From assembly GCA_001596155.1 (NCBI GenBank), contig CP014771.1, forward strand, positions 4,278,001 through 4,342,000: 64,000 nt of DNA, written 5' to 3'. The position numbers were made by a program, and so were the translations under genes. The notes beneath the pieces were generated by a model. The model worked only from the letters and a program-made list of their open reading frames with translations. It made no database searches and was not told the origin of the DNA. Position 1 is the stretch's first letter. Each line of letters begins with the position of its first letter. Positions 17,403 to 26,664 of the stretch are shown piece by piece. Source of the DNA: Hymenobacter psoromatis (lineage in GTDB: Bacteria > Bacteroidota > Bacteroidia > Cytophagales > Hymenobacteraceae).

Positions 17403-19676
17403 TCACAGCGCCTTGCCGTCGCGCTGCGCATCGACCACCGCGATGGCGGTCATGTTCACGATGTCGCGCACGCTGGCCCCGAGCTGCAGGATGTGCACCG
17501 GCTTGCGCATCCCCATCAGCACCGGGCCGATAACCTCAGCCCCGCCGATTTCCTGCATCACCTTGTAGGCAATGTTGCCCGACTCTACGTTGGGAAAAAT
17601 CAGGGTGTTGGCGCCTTGCTCGGCCAGGGGCGAGAAGCCGTAGTTTTCTTGCAGCAGCTGGGGGCTCAGGGCCACGTTGGCCTGCATTTCGCCGTCGAGG
17701 AGCAGGTCGGGGTAGCGGGCTTTGGCCAGCTCGGTGGCGCGGCGGGTTTTGTCGGGCAGCGTGCCGCCGCCCGGCGAGCCAAAGTTGGAGTAGCTGATAA
17801 CGGCCACCCGCGGCTCGGTGTCGAAAAAGCGCACGGCCTTGGCCGTGAGGCCGATAATCTCGACCATCTCCTCGGCCGTGGGGTCGATGTTCACGGTGGT
17901 ATCGGCGAAGAAAAACGGCCCGCGCTTGTGCTGAATAATGTACATCGACGACACCCGGCGCACGCCCTCGGCTGGCCCGATTACCTGCAGCGACGGCATC
18001 AGGCTCTTGCCGTAGTCCTTGGTGAGGCCCGTGATGCAGGCATCGGCCGCGCCGGTTTCGACCATCATGGCCGCGAAGTAGTTGCGCTCGCGCAGCAGGC
18101 GCCGGCCCTCGTAGAGCGTGATGCCCCGGCGCTGACGCTTCTGGTACAGCAGCTCGGCGTAGGCGTTGCGCTGCTCGTCAGCTTTCAGAATATCAATAAT
18201 CTCGCAACCATCCAGGTCGAGGTTATTGGCCTGGGCGATGGCGTGAATGCGGTCGGGCGCGCCCAGCAGGATGGGGAGCGCGATGCCCTCCTCGCGCACC
18301 AGCTGCGCGGCCTTCAGCACTTTGTAGTTGTCGGCCTCGGCAAACACCACCCGGCGTGGGTTGGCGCGGGCCGCCGAGGTAATGCGGTTCATGAGCTTCT
18401 GGTCGAGGCCCAGGCGCTGGCGCAGCTGGTCGTCGTAGGCGACCCAGTCGGTGATGGGCAGGCGCGCTACCCCGCTCTCCATCGCCGCCCGCGCCACGGC
18501 CGGACTGATGGCCGTTATCAAGCGCGGGTCCAGCGGCTTGGGAATGAGGTAGGTGCGCCCAAACGCCAGCGTGTTGTCGCCGTAGGCATTGTTCACCATA
18601 TCGGGCACGGGCTCCTTGCTCAGTTCGGCCAGGGCGCGCACGGCAGCCAGCTTCATCGCCTCGTTGATTTCGGTGGCCCGCACGTCCAGCGCGCCCCGAA
18701 AAATATAGGGAAAGCCCAGCACGTTGTTCACTTGGTTGGGATGGTCTGAGCGGCCCGTCGCCATAATGAGGTCGGGCCGGGTACTCATGGCCAGCTCGTA
18801 CTCAATCTCGGGGTTAGGATTGGCCAGCGCAAACACAATTGGGTCATCGGCCATGCTCACCAGCAGCCCGGCGGGCAGCACGTTGGCCGCCGACAGGCCC
18901 AGGAACACGTCGGCACCTTGCAGCGCTTCGGCCAGGGTAGTGACCGGCCGCTCGGTGGCAAACTGCATCTGCATATCGGCCAGGTCCGTGCGGGCCGGGT
19001 TGATAACGCCGTCTTTATCAAAGACTACCAGGTTTTCCTTGTTCAGGCCCAGCGCCAGATACAGCCGGATGCACGACACGGCCGCCGCGCCCGCGCCGCT
19101 CACCACCAGCTGAATATCCTCGATGCGCTTGCCCACGATTTCCAGCGCATTGAGCAGCGCCGCCGCCGTGATGATGGCCGTGCCGTGCTGGTCGTCGTGC
19201 ATCAGCGGAATATTCATCTTCTCCCGCAGCTCCGTCTCGATGCGGAAGCACTCCGGGGCCTTGATATCCTCCAGGTTGATGCCGCCAAACGTGGGTTCCA
19301 GCGCCTTCACGATGCGGATAAACTCGTCGGGGTCGGTGGCGTCAATCTCAATATCGAAGCAATCAATGCCCGCGAACTTCTTGAACAACACGCCCTTACC
19401 TTCCATCACCGGCTTGCTGGCGGCCGGCCCGATGTTGCCCAGCCCCAGCACCGCCGTGCCGTTGCTAATCACGGCCACCAGGTTGCCCTTGGCGGTGTAG
19501 CGGTACACGTCGTCGGGGTTGGCCGCGATGGCCAGGCACGGCTCGGCCACGCCCGGCGAGTAGGCCAGCGCCAGGTCGAGCTGGGTGCTCACGGGCTTGG
19601 TGGGCACCACTTCAATCTTGCCGGCGGGGGCCTGCGAATGGTAGTTGAGCGCGTCTTGGCGGTTGATTTTGAGCAT
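17403..19676 (-). CDS. maeB: NADP-dependent malic enzyme with phosphotransacetylase-like C-terminal domain
   Basis: The 757-residue enzyme oxidatively decarboxylates malate to pyruvate with NADP, supplying NADPH. The N-terminal malic domain has [13 protein letters not shown]; the NAD(P)-binding domain has [24 protein letters not shown] and [16 protein letters not shown]. From about residue 430 the sequence becomes a phosphotransacetylase-like domain ([38 protein letters not shown]), which in MaeB proteins is regulatory rather than catalytic. Length fits the MaeB class. Start ATG 19676 gives the usual [14 protein letters not shown]. It ends in a good terminator, so it is probably not co-transcribed with the lipoprotein array that follows. 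Confidence 0.95.
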   Translation of the reverse strand: MLKINRQDALNYHSQAPAGKIEVVPTKPVSTQLDLALAYSPGVAEPCLAIAANPDDVYRYTAKGNLVAVISNGTAVLGLGNIGPAASKPVMEGKGVLFKKFAGIDCFDIEIDATDPDEFIRIVKALEPTFGGINLEDIKAPECFRIETELREKMNIPLMHDDQHGTAIITAAALLNALEIVGKRIEDIQLVVSGAGAAAVSCIRLYLALGLNKENLVVFDKDGVINPARTDLADMQMQFATERPVTTLAEALQGADVFLGLSAANVLPAGLLVSMADDPIVFALANPNPEIEYELAMSTRPDLIMATGRSDHPNQVNNVLGFPYIFRGALDVRATEINEAMKLAAVRALAELSKEPVPDMVNNAYGDNTLAFGRTYLIPKPLDPRLITAISPAVARAAMESGVARLPITDWVAYDDQLRQRLGLDQKLMNRITSAARANPRRVVFAEADNYKVLKAAQLVREEGIALPILLGAPDRIHAIAQANNLDLDGCEIIDILKADEQRNAYAELLYQKRQRRGITLYEGRRLLRERNYFAAMMVETGAADACITGLTKDYGKSLMPSLQVIGPAEGVRRVSSMYIIQHKRGPFFFADTTVNIDPTAEEMVEIIGLTAKAVRFFDTEPRVAVISYSNFGSPGGGTLPDKTRRATELAKARYPDLLLDGEMQANVALSPQLLQENYGFSPLAEQGANTLIFPNVESGNIAYKVMQEIGGAEVIGPVLMGMRKPVHILQLGASVRDIVNMTAIAVVDAQRDGKAL

Positions 19677-19780
19677 GGGAATTTAAGAAGGGTAGGGCAG
19701 CTGTGAGTCTGCAAGTTCCGGCTAAAATGCCGGATTGGTGCCGTCTGAACGGTTTCCAGAGAGATGCACCTGAAACTGAC

Positions 19781-19895
19781 GGGGCGGGCTGCCGGCTTTT
19801 CGCCGGCTGTCCGCTCATCGTGCGCGCCGCTCGTTTTGGTAAAGAGCGGCGCGCACGATGAGCGGACAGCCGGCGAAAAGCCGGCAGCCCGCCCC
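19781..19895. repeat. 52-bp perfect inverted repeat between the LysM transglycosylase and maeB
   Basis: Arms 19781-19832 and 19844-19895 match exactly around an 11-nt loop. A shorter relative of its outer part (GGGCTGCCGGCTTTT and complement) occurs at about 39351-39380. It ends 17 bp after the transglycosylase stop. Confidence 0.95.
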
Positions 19896-19912
19896 ATATG
19901 CCAAGCCAAAAA

Positions 19913-22159
19913 CTACCCCACCTGCACCACCAGCTTCTGGCCCAGCTTCACATCATCCGATTTCAGGTGGTTGAGCCGGCGCAGCTCCTGCACGCTCACC
20001 TTGAAGCGCCGCGAAATATTGTAGAGCGTGTCGCCCGGCTGCACGGTGTGCGTGCTGAAATTGGGCTCAGGCCGCGCCTCGCGCGCCAGGTGGGGGGTAG
20101 GGCGGGTGGCCACCGCATCGGGCACCGGCCCGCCAAAGCGCAGCTTTTGGCCCGCCGCCACCGTTTCGGTCGGGAGCTGGTTCCAGGCCTGCACCTGCAC
20201 CACCGTTACGCCGCGGGTGCGGGCCAGCCGGGTCAGGTTGTCGCCGGCGCGCACCGTGTACAGCTCCGCCGCTGGGGTAGGGGGTAGGCCGGCCGTCTTG
20301 GTAGCAGCTACTTCGTCCGTCACTTCGCGGGAAGTATTGGTAGCCAACGCTTTGCTATGCCGATGGCGAACGGGGGTAGGGGCCACGCTGTCGGTGTCGG
20401 CCACTTGCTCAGCAGCAGCAGCCGCGGTTGCGGTGCGGGCTGCCAGAGCGGCCGCTTGCTGCTGAGCCTTCTCCGTAGCGGCGGCCTTCACCAGCGCCGC
20501 TGCCCGGAAAATGGCCTGCCGCTGCTGCGCCACCACGCGGGCGGCCTGCTGTCTCTGCACGCGCAGCAGCTCCTGTCCTTGCGCGGTTTCGCGCTGGGCG
20601 GCGGCCTGAGCCTCGCGGGCGTAGCGTTGGTTGGACGCTGCCAGGGCCTGGGTGGCGCTATCCGCCGCTGCCGCCGCGTGGCGCGGGGTCAGCAGGGGCG
20701 GCGTAGCGGCGGCCACTACCAGTGCCTTGGGCGCGGCGGGGGGGGGTAGGGGCACCAACACCACCAGTTCGCGGCCGGCTTTGAGGGCCGTCGTGTGCTT
20801 GGGCAGCTCGTTCCAGCGGCGCATCTGGGCCGGGCTAACGTCAAATTTTTCGGCCACGCTGGCCACCGTCTGGCCCCGGCGCACGGTGTAATATACCCGG
20901 CGATAGCGCGGTTTATTCCCCTTAGTAGCTGATTGCGAGTCATTAGCGGCCACCGATTCGCTCGTGGGCCACGGCGCTACCCCTCCCAGCTGGGCCAGGC
21001 GGGGCGGCAAGGGCTGCGGCAGGTCGGCCAGCGGCTGGCAGTAGGCCAGCAGTGTGGCGCGGTCCACGTCGCCCAGGTGTTCGCGGGCGGCGGTGGGGTA
21101 GCGCAACACATAGGGCCGGTAGCCGGCGGGCAGGCTACCGTGGCGCACCTCGGGGTTGTAGTGGTTCATGGCCAGCGAGTCGTCGTAGCCCAGGGCGCGG
21201 CTCAGGCGGCGCAGGTCCAGGGCCTGGCCGCGCACCCCCAGCGTGTCGAGCGGCTCGTAGGCCTGGTAGCGCAGGTTGGGGTCGTTGAGGCCATGCTCGG
21301 GCGCATACTTCATGGCGTACATGATGGCCGTGAAGGTGGGCACGTAGTTGCGTGTTTCAGCGGGCAGGTAGGGGTAGAGGTCCCAGAAGCTCTTTTTGCC
21401 CGTTTTGCGCATCACGCGGCGCATATTGCCCGCGCCCCAGTTGTAGGCCGCCAGCACTAATTCCCAGTCGTGAAACTCGCCGTAGAGGTAGCGCAAGTGC
21501 TTGCAGGCGGCCTCGGTTGCCTTGTCGGGGTGCATGCGCTCGTCCACCCATTCGTCGCGTTTCAGGCGCAGGTCGCTGGCCGTGGGCGGCATAAACTGCC
21601 ACAGGCCCACCGCGCCCACCGGCGACTTGGCCGTGGGTATCAGCGCCGACTCTACCACCGACAAATACTTCAGCTCAACCGGCAAGTTGTACTGGGTCAG
21701 GTATTTCTCAAAAATCGGAAAGTAAAACTGCTCGCGCTCCAGCACCCGCTGCGTGTAGCCGCGCTGCCGCTCCGTAAACAGCCGCACGTAGGCCAGCACC
21801 GCCGCGTTGAACTGATGCGGCGCGGCAGTTTCGATGCAGCCCATGCGGTCGCCCACCAGCTCATAAAGCGTGGCGGGCGTTTGCAGCCACACCAGGCGAG
21901 CCGAATCCACGGCGGGCTCCGTCAGCGGCACCACGGCCAGCGAGTCGATGGTGGTGGCCGGCAACTCCACCACCTGGCGCACCGTGTCGGCTACGGCCGG
22001 CGCGGGGGGGGTAGGGGCTTGCTCTTCGTGCTTATGCCGTGCCCGCTGCGCCATTGCCGGGGCCGCGCCCAGCACCAGAGCCAGCAGCAACAGCCGCCGC
22101 GCCAAACGCGGCTTACGCGAACCAGCAGGAGACGCGGGCAGTTGGTGCAAAGCTTTCAT
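19913..22159 (-). CDS. Membrane-bound lytic murein transglycosylase D-like, three LysM domains
   Basis: The 748-residue protein has a signal peptide (LLLLALVLGAAPAMAQ), so it acts in the periplasm. The lytic transglycosylase domain carries the catalytic Glu in SVVESALIP (about residue 167), then GLWQFMPPTASDLRL and LAAYNWGAGNMRRVM, which are signatures of the MltD branch; these enzymes cleave the glycan strand of peptidoglycan to 1,6-anhydro ends. Three LysM peptidoglycan-binding repeats follow, starting YYTVRRGQTVASVA, YTVRAGDNLTRLA and HTVQPGDTLYNIS, the last at the very C terminus. Between the first and second is a long Ala/Gln-rich segment (about residues 480-600), probably a flexible or coiled spacer. 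It may be co-transcribed with gatA. Confidence 0.92.
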   Translation of the reverse strand: MKALHQLPASPAGSRKPRLARRLLLLALVLGAAPAMAQRARHKHEEQAPTPPAPAVADTVRQVVELPATTIDSLAVVPLTEPAVDSARLVWLQTPATLYELVGDRMGCIETAAPHQFNAAVLAYVRLFTERQRGYTQRVLEREQFYFPIFEKYLTQYNLPVELKYLSVVESALIPTAKSPVGAVGLWQFMPPTASDLRLKRDEWVDERMHPDKATEAACKHLRYLYGEFHDWELVLAAYNWGAGNMRRVMRKTGKKSFWDLYPYLPAETRNYVPTFTAIMYAMKYAPEHGLNDPNLRYQAYEPLDTLGVRGQALDLRRLSRALGYDDSLAMNHYNPEVRHGSLPAGYRPYVLRYPTAAREHLGDVDRATLLAYCQPLADLPQPLPPRLAQLGGVAPWPTSESVAANDSQSATKGNKPRYRRVYYTVRRGQTVASVAEKFDVSPAQMRRWNELPKHTTALKAGRELVVLVPLPPPAAPKALVVAAATPPLLTPRHAAAAADSATQALAASNQRYAREAQAAAQRETAQGQELLRVQRQQAARVVAQQRQAIFRAAALVKAAATEKAQQQAAALAARTATAAAAAEQVADTDSVAPTPVRHRHSKALATNTSREVTDEVAATKTAGLPPTPAAELYTVRAGDNLTRLARTRGVTVVQVQAWNQLPTETVAAGQKLRFGGPVPDAVATRPTPHLAREARPEPNFSTHTVQPGDTLYNISRRFKVSVQELRRLNHLKSDDVKLGQKLVVQVG

Positions 22160-22200
22160 TGGGCTAAGGTAAATGACAATTACTGAACTACCTAACCAAA

Positions 22201-22250
22201 GCGGGGCGCGAACGAACCCGGCCCCACGGCCTCGCTCGTTCGCGCCCCGC
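22201..22250. repeat. 15-bp inverted repeat between gatA and the transglycosylase
   Basis: Arms 22201-22215 and 22236-22250 match exactly; flanking AAA and TTT extend the similarity with a 2-nt bulge. It sits at the gatA 3' side. Confidence 0.75.
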
Positions 22251-22274
22251 GCTTTGCTAAAGAGCCTGGCTAAT

Positions 22275-23711
22275 CTAGTTGTCTGCCTCCGCTACCATCA
22301 GCGTGTTGGCAAAAGCCAGTAAATCAGCCTCCCGGAATGCGCCGCTTAGTATCTGCACGCCGATGGGCATGCCGTCATTATCGACCCCCGCCGGTATCGA
22401 AATGGCGGGCACTCCGGCCAGCGAAGCCTGCACCGTAAAAATATCAGCCAGGTACATCGACACCGGGTCTTGCTTCTCGCCAATCTTAAACGCGGTGGTG
22501 GGGGTAGTGGGCAGCACCAGGAAATCGTACTGCCGCAACAGTTCATCGGTCTTTTCCTTGATGAGCCGGCGCACGCGCTGCGCCTTGGTGTAGTACGCGT
22601 CGTAGTAGCTGGCACTCAACACAAAGGTGCCCAGCATGATACGCCGCTTCACTTCGGGCCCAAAGCCCTGCGCCCGTGTCTTCTTGTAAAGCGATTCCAG
22701 GTCCGTCACGTCGGGCGCGCGGAAGCCGTACTTCACCCCATCAAAGCGCGACAAATTGGAACTGGCTTCGGCCGTGGTGAGGATATAATAGGTCGGAATC
22801 ATCTCCTCCAGCAGTGGAAAATCTACCGCCTCCACCACGTGGCCGTGGCCGCGCAGGGTAGTGAGAGTTTGTTCCAAAGCCTCATGCACTTCGGGCTGCA
22901 AGCCCGGCCGGTTAATCGCATTTGCCACGTAGCCTATGCGATACTGCGCCGCCGGCGCTAGCAGCGCCGTGTATAACGGCACGGGTTCCTGGCTGGCCGT
23001 GCTATCATAGCCATCTGCGCCGGCCATCACTTCGAGCAGCCGCGCGGCATCCTCAACCGAGTGCGTTACCGGCCCAATCTGGTCAAACGACGAGGCAAAG
23101 GCCACCAACCCATAGCGCGAAATGCGCGAATAGGTAGGTTTCAGCCCGATAACGCCGCAAAAAGCGGCCGGCTGCCGCACCGAGCCACCCGTGTCGGAGC
23201 CAATGGAAGCCAGGCACATATCGGCCTGCACCGCCACCGCCGACCCGCCGCTACTGCCGCCCGGCACCCGGCTGGGGTCCTGGGCATTGCGCACCGGGCC
23301 AAAAGCGGAGTTCTCGTTCGAGCCGCCCATCGCAAACTCGTCGCAGTTCTGCCGGCCGATAAAAATGGCGTCCTCCGCCAGCAGCCGCTGCACGGCCGTG
23401 CCGGTAAACAGCGACTTGAAGCCATCCAGGATGCGGCTGCTGCTTTGCAGCGAGTGGCCCTGGTAGGCCAGCACGTCCTTGAGGCCGATGACCATGCCGG
23501 CCAGCTTCCCGGCCGTGCCCTGGGCCAGCTTTTCGTCAACGGCAAGGGCCTGCTGACGGGCTTCGTCGGCCCACACTTCTAAAAAAACATTCAACTCAGC
23601 GTTGCGCTGCGCAATGTTATCGAGGTAATACTCAACGAGCTGGCGGCAGGACGTAGTGCCCGCCGCCAGCTCGCGCTGAATTTCCGAAAGGGAAGCAAAC
23701 AGAGGTTTCAA
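22275..23711 (-). CDS. gatA: Glutamyl/aspartyl-tRNA amidotransferase subunit A
   Basis: GatA is the glutaminase subunit of GatCAB, which converts Glu-tRNA(Gln) or Asp-tRNA(Asn) into the correctly amidated tRNA in bacteria that lack one of the cognate synthetases. The 478-residue length is typical. The amidase Ser-cisSer-Lys triad is complete: K78 in GLKDV, S153 in GGSSGGS, S177 in SDTGGSVRQ. The start at 23711 is 3 bp from the tatA stop, implying co-transcription with the two tatA genes. gatB and gatC are not in this window. Confidence 0.96.
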   Translation of the reverse strand: MKPLFASLSEIQRELAAGTTSCRQLVEYYLDNIAQRNAELNVFLEVWADEARQQALAVDEKLAQGTAGKLAGMVIGLKDVLAYQGHSLQSSSRILDGFKSLFTGTAVQRLLAEDAIFIGRQNCDEFAMGGSNENSAFGPVRNAQDPSRVPGGSSGGSAVAVQADMCLASIGSDTGGSVRQPAAFCGVIGLKPTYSRISRYGLVAFASSFDQIGPVTHSVEDAARLLEVMAGADGYDSTASQEPVPLYTALLAPAAQYRIGYVANAINRPGLQPEVHEALEQTLTTLRGHGHVVEAVDFPLLEEMIPTYYILTTAEASSNLSRFDGVKYGFRAPDVTDLESLYKKTRAQGFGPEVKRRIMLGTFVLSASYYDAYYTKAQRVRRLIKEKTDELLRQYDFLVLPTTPTTAFKIGEKQDPVSMYLADIFTVQASLAGVPAISIPAGVDNDGMPIGVQILSGAFREADLLAFANTLMVAEADN

Positions 23712-23714
23712 ATC

Positions 23715-24224
23715 TTAAACGTCGGTTGATGGCTGGTCGATGCGGGGCCGCGTACCCGGCACGCCCTCCGTGGTGGGCGGAATGGGAGTGCTCTGGTGAT
23801 GAGTAGGCTGGCTCGCCATCGGCAAATCTACGGCACCGGGTGCAGTATAGTCAGCTATCGGGGCCACGTAGTCGCCCGACATAGGGGCGGGGGGCATATG
23901 CGACGGCTGGTAAGAAGCCTGCTGCTGGTCGTAGCCCTGGTTGGGCTGGTTAGGATTGTAGCCTTGGTTGGGGTTATAACCCGGATTTGGGTTGTAGCCC
24001 GTATTCGGGTTGTACTGCTGATTAGGATTCTGATTGGGCTGGCCGGCGCGCTCAAACTCATTGCGAATTTCACTGCTGGCATCCTTAAACTCCCGAATGC
24101 CCTTGCCCAGGCCACGGGCCAGCTCCGGAATCTTATTGGCACCAAAGAAAATCAGGATGACGACCATAATCAGAATCAGCTCGGAGCCGCCGATGTCGCC
24201 TAGAAAAAGCAAGGAAGAATTCAT
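23715..24224 (-). CDS. tatA: Twin-arginine translocase subunit TatA/E with Asn/Pro/Gly/Tyr-rich tail
   Basis: TatA oligomers form the pore for folded proteins moved by the Tat system. The N terminus has one short membrane helix (ELILIMVVILIFFGANKIPEL), the FGANKIPELARGLGKGIREFK hinge and amphipathic helix, ending near residue 60. The remainder, about 110 residues, is unusual: a run of short repeats of the form NPNxGYNPN (about residues 65-105), then a Pro-rich end. Typical TatA tails are charged and shorter. It follows a second tatA-like gene and overlaps nearly with gatA. tatC is not in the window. Confidence 0.9.
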   Translation of the reverse strand: MNSSLLFLGDIGGSELILIMVVILIFFGANKIPELARGLGKGIREFKDASSEIRNEFERAGQPNQNPNQQYNPNTGYNPNPGYNPNQGYNPNQPNQGYDQQQASYQPSHMPPAPMSGDYVAPIADYTAPGAVDLPMASQPTHHQSTPIPPTTEGVPGTRPRIDQPSTDV

Positions 24225-24265
24225 AATTGAAAAAATAAAAACGATGAATAGAAGGTATTAGTCGC

Positions 24266-24643
24266 TTAGCTAGCGGGCGTGTTATTCGGGTTGTAAGGCT
24301 GGTTGGGGTTGTAAGGAGCCTGGGGCATCTGGCCCTGGGCTGGCGGCCCGTATTGCTGCGGCTGCTGGGGATAGCTACCCTGGTTGTTATAGGGCGGCTG
24401 CTGCTGGGCATAGCCGTTGGTCTGTTGCGGGTAGCCGTTAGGGTTATAGCCGGGCTGCTGGTTGTAGTTCGGGTTGGCCGGCTGCTCGGGGTTGCTGGCA
24501 TCTTTGAATTCGCGCACCCCCTGGCCTACCCCCTTGAAAAGCTCAGGAATCCGCTTGGCTCCGAAGAATAATACCAGAATAAAGATGATGAATATGATTG
24601 TTCGGGGGTTGCCCAAAAACAGAAAAAGCGTGGTTAGTAGCAT
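24266..24643 (-). CDS. Second TatA-like protein with Gln/Asn/Pro/Tyr-rich tail
   Basis: The 125-residue product again starts with a single membrane helix (IIFIIFILVLFFGAKRIPEL), hinge and amphipathic helix (FKGVGQGVREFKDAS), followed by a low-complexity tail rich in Q, N, P and Y (QQPGYNPNGYPQQTNGY and similar). It is a paralogue of the tatA gene 41 bp downstream. Two TatA copies could be a TatA/TatE pair or one could act as TatB; the family does not decide this. A TATCTTCG sequence on the minus strand at 24681-24688 may be its -7 element. Confidence 0.88.
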   Translation of the reverse strand: MLLTTLFLFLGNPRTIIFIIFILVLFFGAKRIPELFKGVGQGVREFKDASNPEQPANPNYNQQPGYNPNGYPQQTNGYAQQQPPYNNQGSYPQQPQQYGPPAQGQMPQAPYNPNQPYNPNNTPAS

Positions 24644-24911
24644 GAGTGGGCCGGCCGCGAAGCCGTGTAGGGTGTGAAAACGAAGATACGTAAAAGCCGG
24701 GGCTTTGGACGGTAAAGGTACCGGATAACGCAGAAGGCAGCCCGAGCCAGTCTAGCGGATTAGGTAGGCTATGAATCCTGAAAATCAAAATTTGCTCTCG
24801 TTCGCTGAGTGTTAACCCTGAGCGTCAGCTAGTTTATGCGAAAATTAAGAGAGCAGAATGACCAATTCGCCGAAAACAAGTAGGAGATAACCGATAGATG
24901 ATGCACCTTTG

Positions 24912-25032
24912 TAGTGGTTAGCAGCCTTAACCGAGGTAGTGTTGCATTTGCAGCCTGCCAAGGCAGAGGAAGTTGGCTAAGTTTGTTTTCATAGCTCAGA
25001 AAGGCATCGAACATTGTTCGATGCTTTTTTTT
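24912..25032 (+). ncRNA. Candidate small RNA ending in a rho-independent terminator
   Basis: In the 391-bp gap between the second tatA gene and the flippase, the plus strand has a strong terminator but no open reading frame that would use it. Upstream of it are short hairpins: GGTTA/TAACC near 24917-24933 and CTGCC-AA-GGCAG near 24953-24964. A CACCTTTG sequence at about 24904-24911 resembles a -7 element; no good -33 is seen. I infer a ~120-nt transcript. The rest of the gap (24644-24900) shows nothing I can support. Confidence 0.35.
25004..25032 (+). terminator. Terminator on the plus strand
   Basis: A 9-bp perfect stem (25004-25012 with 25016-25024), ATT loop, then T8. The T-run is on the plus strand only, so it does not serve the minus-strand flippase that ends at 25035. 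Confidence 0.85.
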
Positions 25033-25034
25033 GG

Positions 25035-26558
25035 CTACGCGCGCCGCATTCCGCGCCGCACCTCTACGCCATAGACCGCCGCCACGAAGAGCAGGGGTAG
25101 GGCCAGCCCCAGGGCGTAGCCAGCGACACTGCCGGCCGGCAACCTGTGCCCCGCAGCCTGGCCCAGCACCACCAAGGCCACCGCCGCCAGCAGCCACCCC
25201 AGCAGCCGCCCCACGGGGTAGGGCACCGGGAAATGCCGCTCGCCCAGCCACCAGCACAGCGCCGCCATCATAAAGTAGCACGCCAGCGTGGCCCAGGCAC
25301 TACCCAGATAGCCCATAATTGGAATAAGAGCAATGTTCAGGGCAACGGTGAGAACCGCGCCCGCCGCCCCGATATACGTGCCAAAATACGTCTTGTCGGT
25401 CAGCTTGAACCACACCGACAGGTTGTAGTACACGCCCAGAAACAGGTTGGCCAGTAGCAGGATGGGTACTACCCCCAGGCCCTGCAGGTATTCGGGACGC
25501 CGCAAAAAAAGCGGACCTATCCAACTCAGATTCAGACTGATGCCAACAAAAATGAACGTGCAGCACAGCGTAAACCACTTGAGCACCAGCGCGAAGGTGG
25601 CCGGCGAGTTCTTCTCGGTGCTTTGGGCGAAGAAAAAAGGCTCGGCGGCGTAGCGAAACGCTTGAATTATCAGCGACATGAAGATGCTGAGCTTGTAGCA
25701 AGCCCCATACACGCCCACCGCGCCCAGCCGGCTTACGCTGGGGTAGAAGCCCTCGGGCAGGTAAGTGGGCAGCAAGATGCGGTCGAGTGTTTCGTTGACC
25801 ATGCCGGCCAGGCCCATCAACATGAGGGGTAGGGCATAGGCCAGCAGCGGGCGCAGAAAGCCCAGTTGCGGCCAGCGAAAGCGAAAGTCGAGCAGCTCGT
25901 GGGCCAGCAGCAGCAGCGTCAGCGCCGAAGCCGCCAGGTTGCTCAAAAACACGTACCCTACCCCCAGGCTAGGGTCGTAAACGGCCTGCACCAGCGGCCG
26001 CAGACCCGCCAGCACGCTGCCGGGCTCACTCCGCGATACGGCTGGGCACAACACTACGAAAAACAGGTTCAACCCTACGTATAACAGAATGTTAGTGAGG
26101 CGGATAGCGGCAAATCTGCGCGCCTTGTTTTCCAGGCGCAGCCGGGCAAATGGCAGCGCCGCCACCGCATCGAGTCCCAGTATCAACGCTATCCAAATGG
26201 CGTATTCGTAGTGGCCCGGCGGCAGCCGCAGCAGCGCCAGCAGCGGCTGAGCCAGCAGCGCCATCAGCACCGTAAGGACCACGCTGGTCAGCAGCAGCAG
26301 GCTCAGCGTGCGGTTGTATAGCTCGCGGCGGTCCTCACCGGGCCGGTTGGCAAAGCGGAAAAACGTAGTTTCGAGGCCGTAGGTAAATACCACGTTCAGG
26401 AACGAAACATAGGCATACAGCCCAGTCACAATTCCGTACTCAGCCGCCGCGAAATGGCCTGTGTAGATAGGCACCAGCAAGTAGCTGAGCACCCGCCCCA
26501 CAATACTGCTGACCCCGTAGATAGCCGTTTGCGAGGCCAGCTTTTTCGCAATACTCAT
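25035..26558 (-). CDS. Polysaccharide/lipid-linked oligosaccharide flippase (Wzx/MATE-like)
   Basis: The 507-residue protein is almost entirely hydrophobic, consistent with 12-14 membrane helices. The start MSIAKKLASQTAIYGVSSIV and the early LLVPIYTGHFAAAEYGIV pattern are typical of Wzx-type flippases in the MOP superfamily, which move undecaprenyl-linked sugar units across the inner membrane. No glycosyltransferase cluster lies beside it, so its substrate cannot be read from context. The start at 26558 has no close alternative. It is separated from the upstream enoyl-CoA hydratase-like gene by an AT-rich inverted repeat. Confidence 0.88.
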   Translation of the reverse strand: MSIAKKLASQTAIYGVSSIVGRVLSYLLVPIYTGHFAAAEYGIVTGLYAYVSFLNVVFTYGLETTFFRFANRPGEDRRELYNRTLSLLLLTSVVLTVLMALLAQPLLALLRLPPGHYEYAIWIALILGLDAVAALPFARLRLENKARRFAAIRLTNILLYVGLNLFFVVLCPAVSRSEPGSVLAGLRPLVQAVYDPSLGVGYVFLSNLAASALTLLLLAHELLDFRFRWPQLGFLRPLLAYALPLMLMGLAGMVNETLDRILLPTYLPEGFYPSVSRLGAVGVYGACYKLSIFMSLIIQAFRYAAEPFFFAQSTEKNSPATFALVLKWFTLCCTFIFVGISLNLSWIGPLFLRRPEYLQGLGVVPILLLANLFLGVYYNLSVWFKLTDKTYFGTYIGAAGAVLTVALNIALIPIMGYLGSAWATLACYFMMAALCWWLGERHFPVPYPVGRLLGWLLAAVALVVLGQAAGHRLPAGSVAGYALGLALPLLFVAAVYGVEVRRGMRRA

Positions 26559-26564
26559 CTGGTT

Positions 26565-26664
26565 GAATTACAAATTTAGAATTATGAATTAAAAATTGAT
26601 GCTCAAGTACTTACTCCGAAATACTTGGCATTAATTTTTAATTTTCAATCCATAATTTTTAATT
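26565..26664. repeat. AT-rich imperfect inverted repeat
   Basis: Arms of about 43-45 nt (26565-26609 and 26622-26664) are imperfect reverse complements, both dominated by AATTTTTAATT-like sequence, in contrast to the GC-rich surroundings. The right arm overlaps the 3' end of the hydratase gene. It looks MITE-like but has no evident target duplication. Confidence 0.7.

Noticed and set aside
23930..24020. Short regularly repeated units in the tatA tail, considered as a CRISPR-like array
   Set aside because: Units are codon-level repeats (NPNxGY) inside a reading frame, with no spacers.
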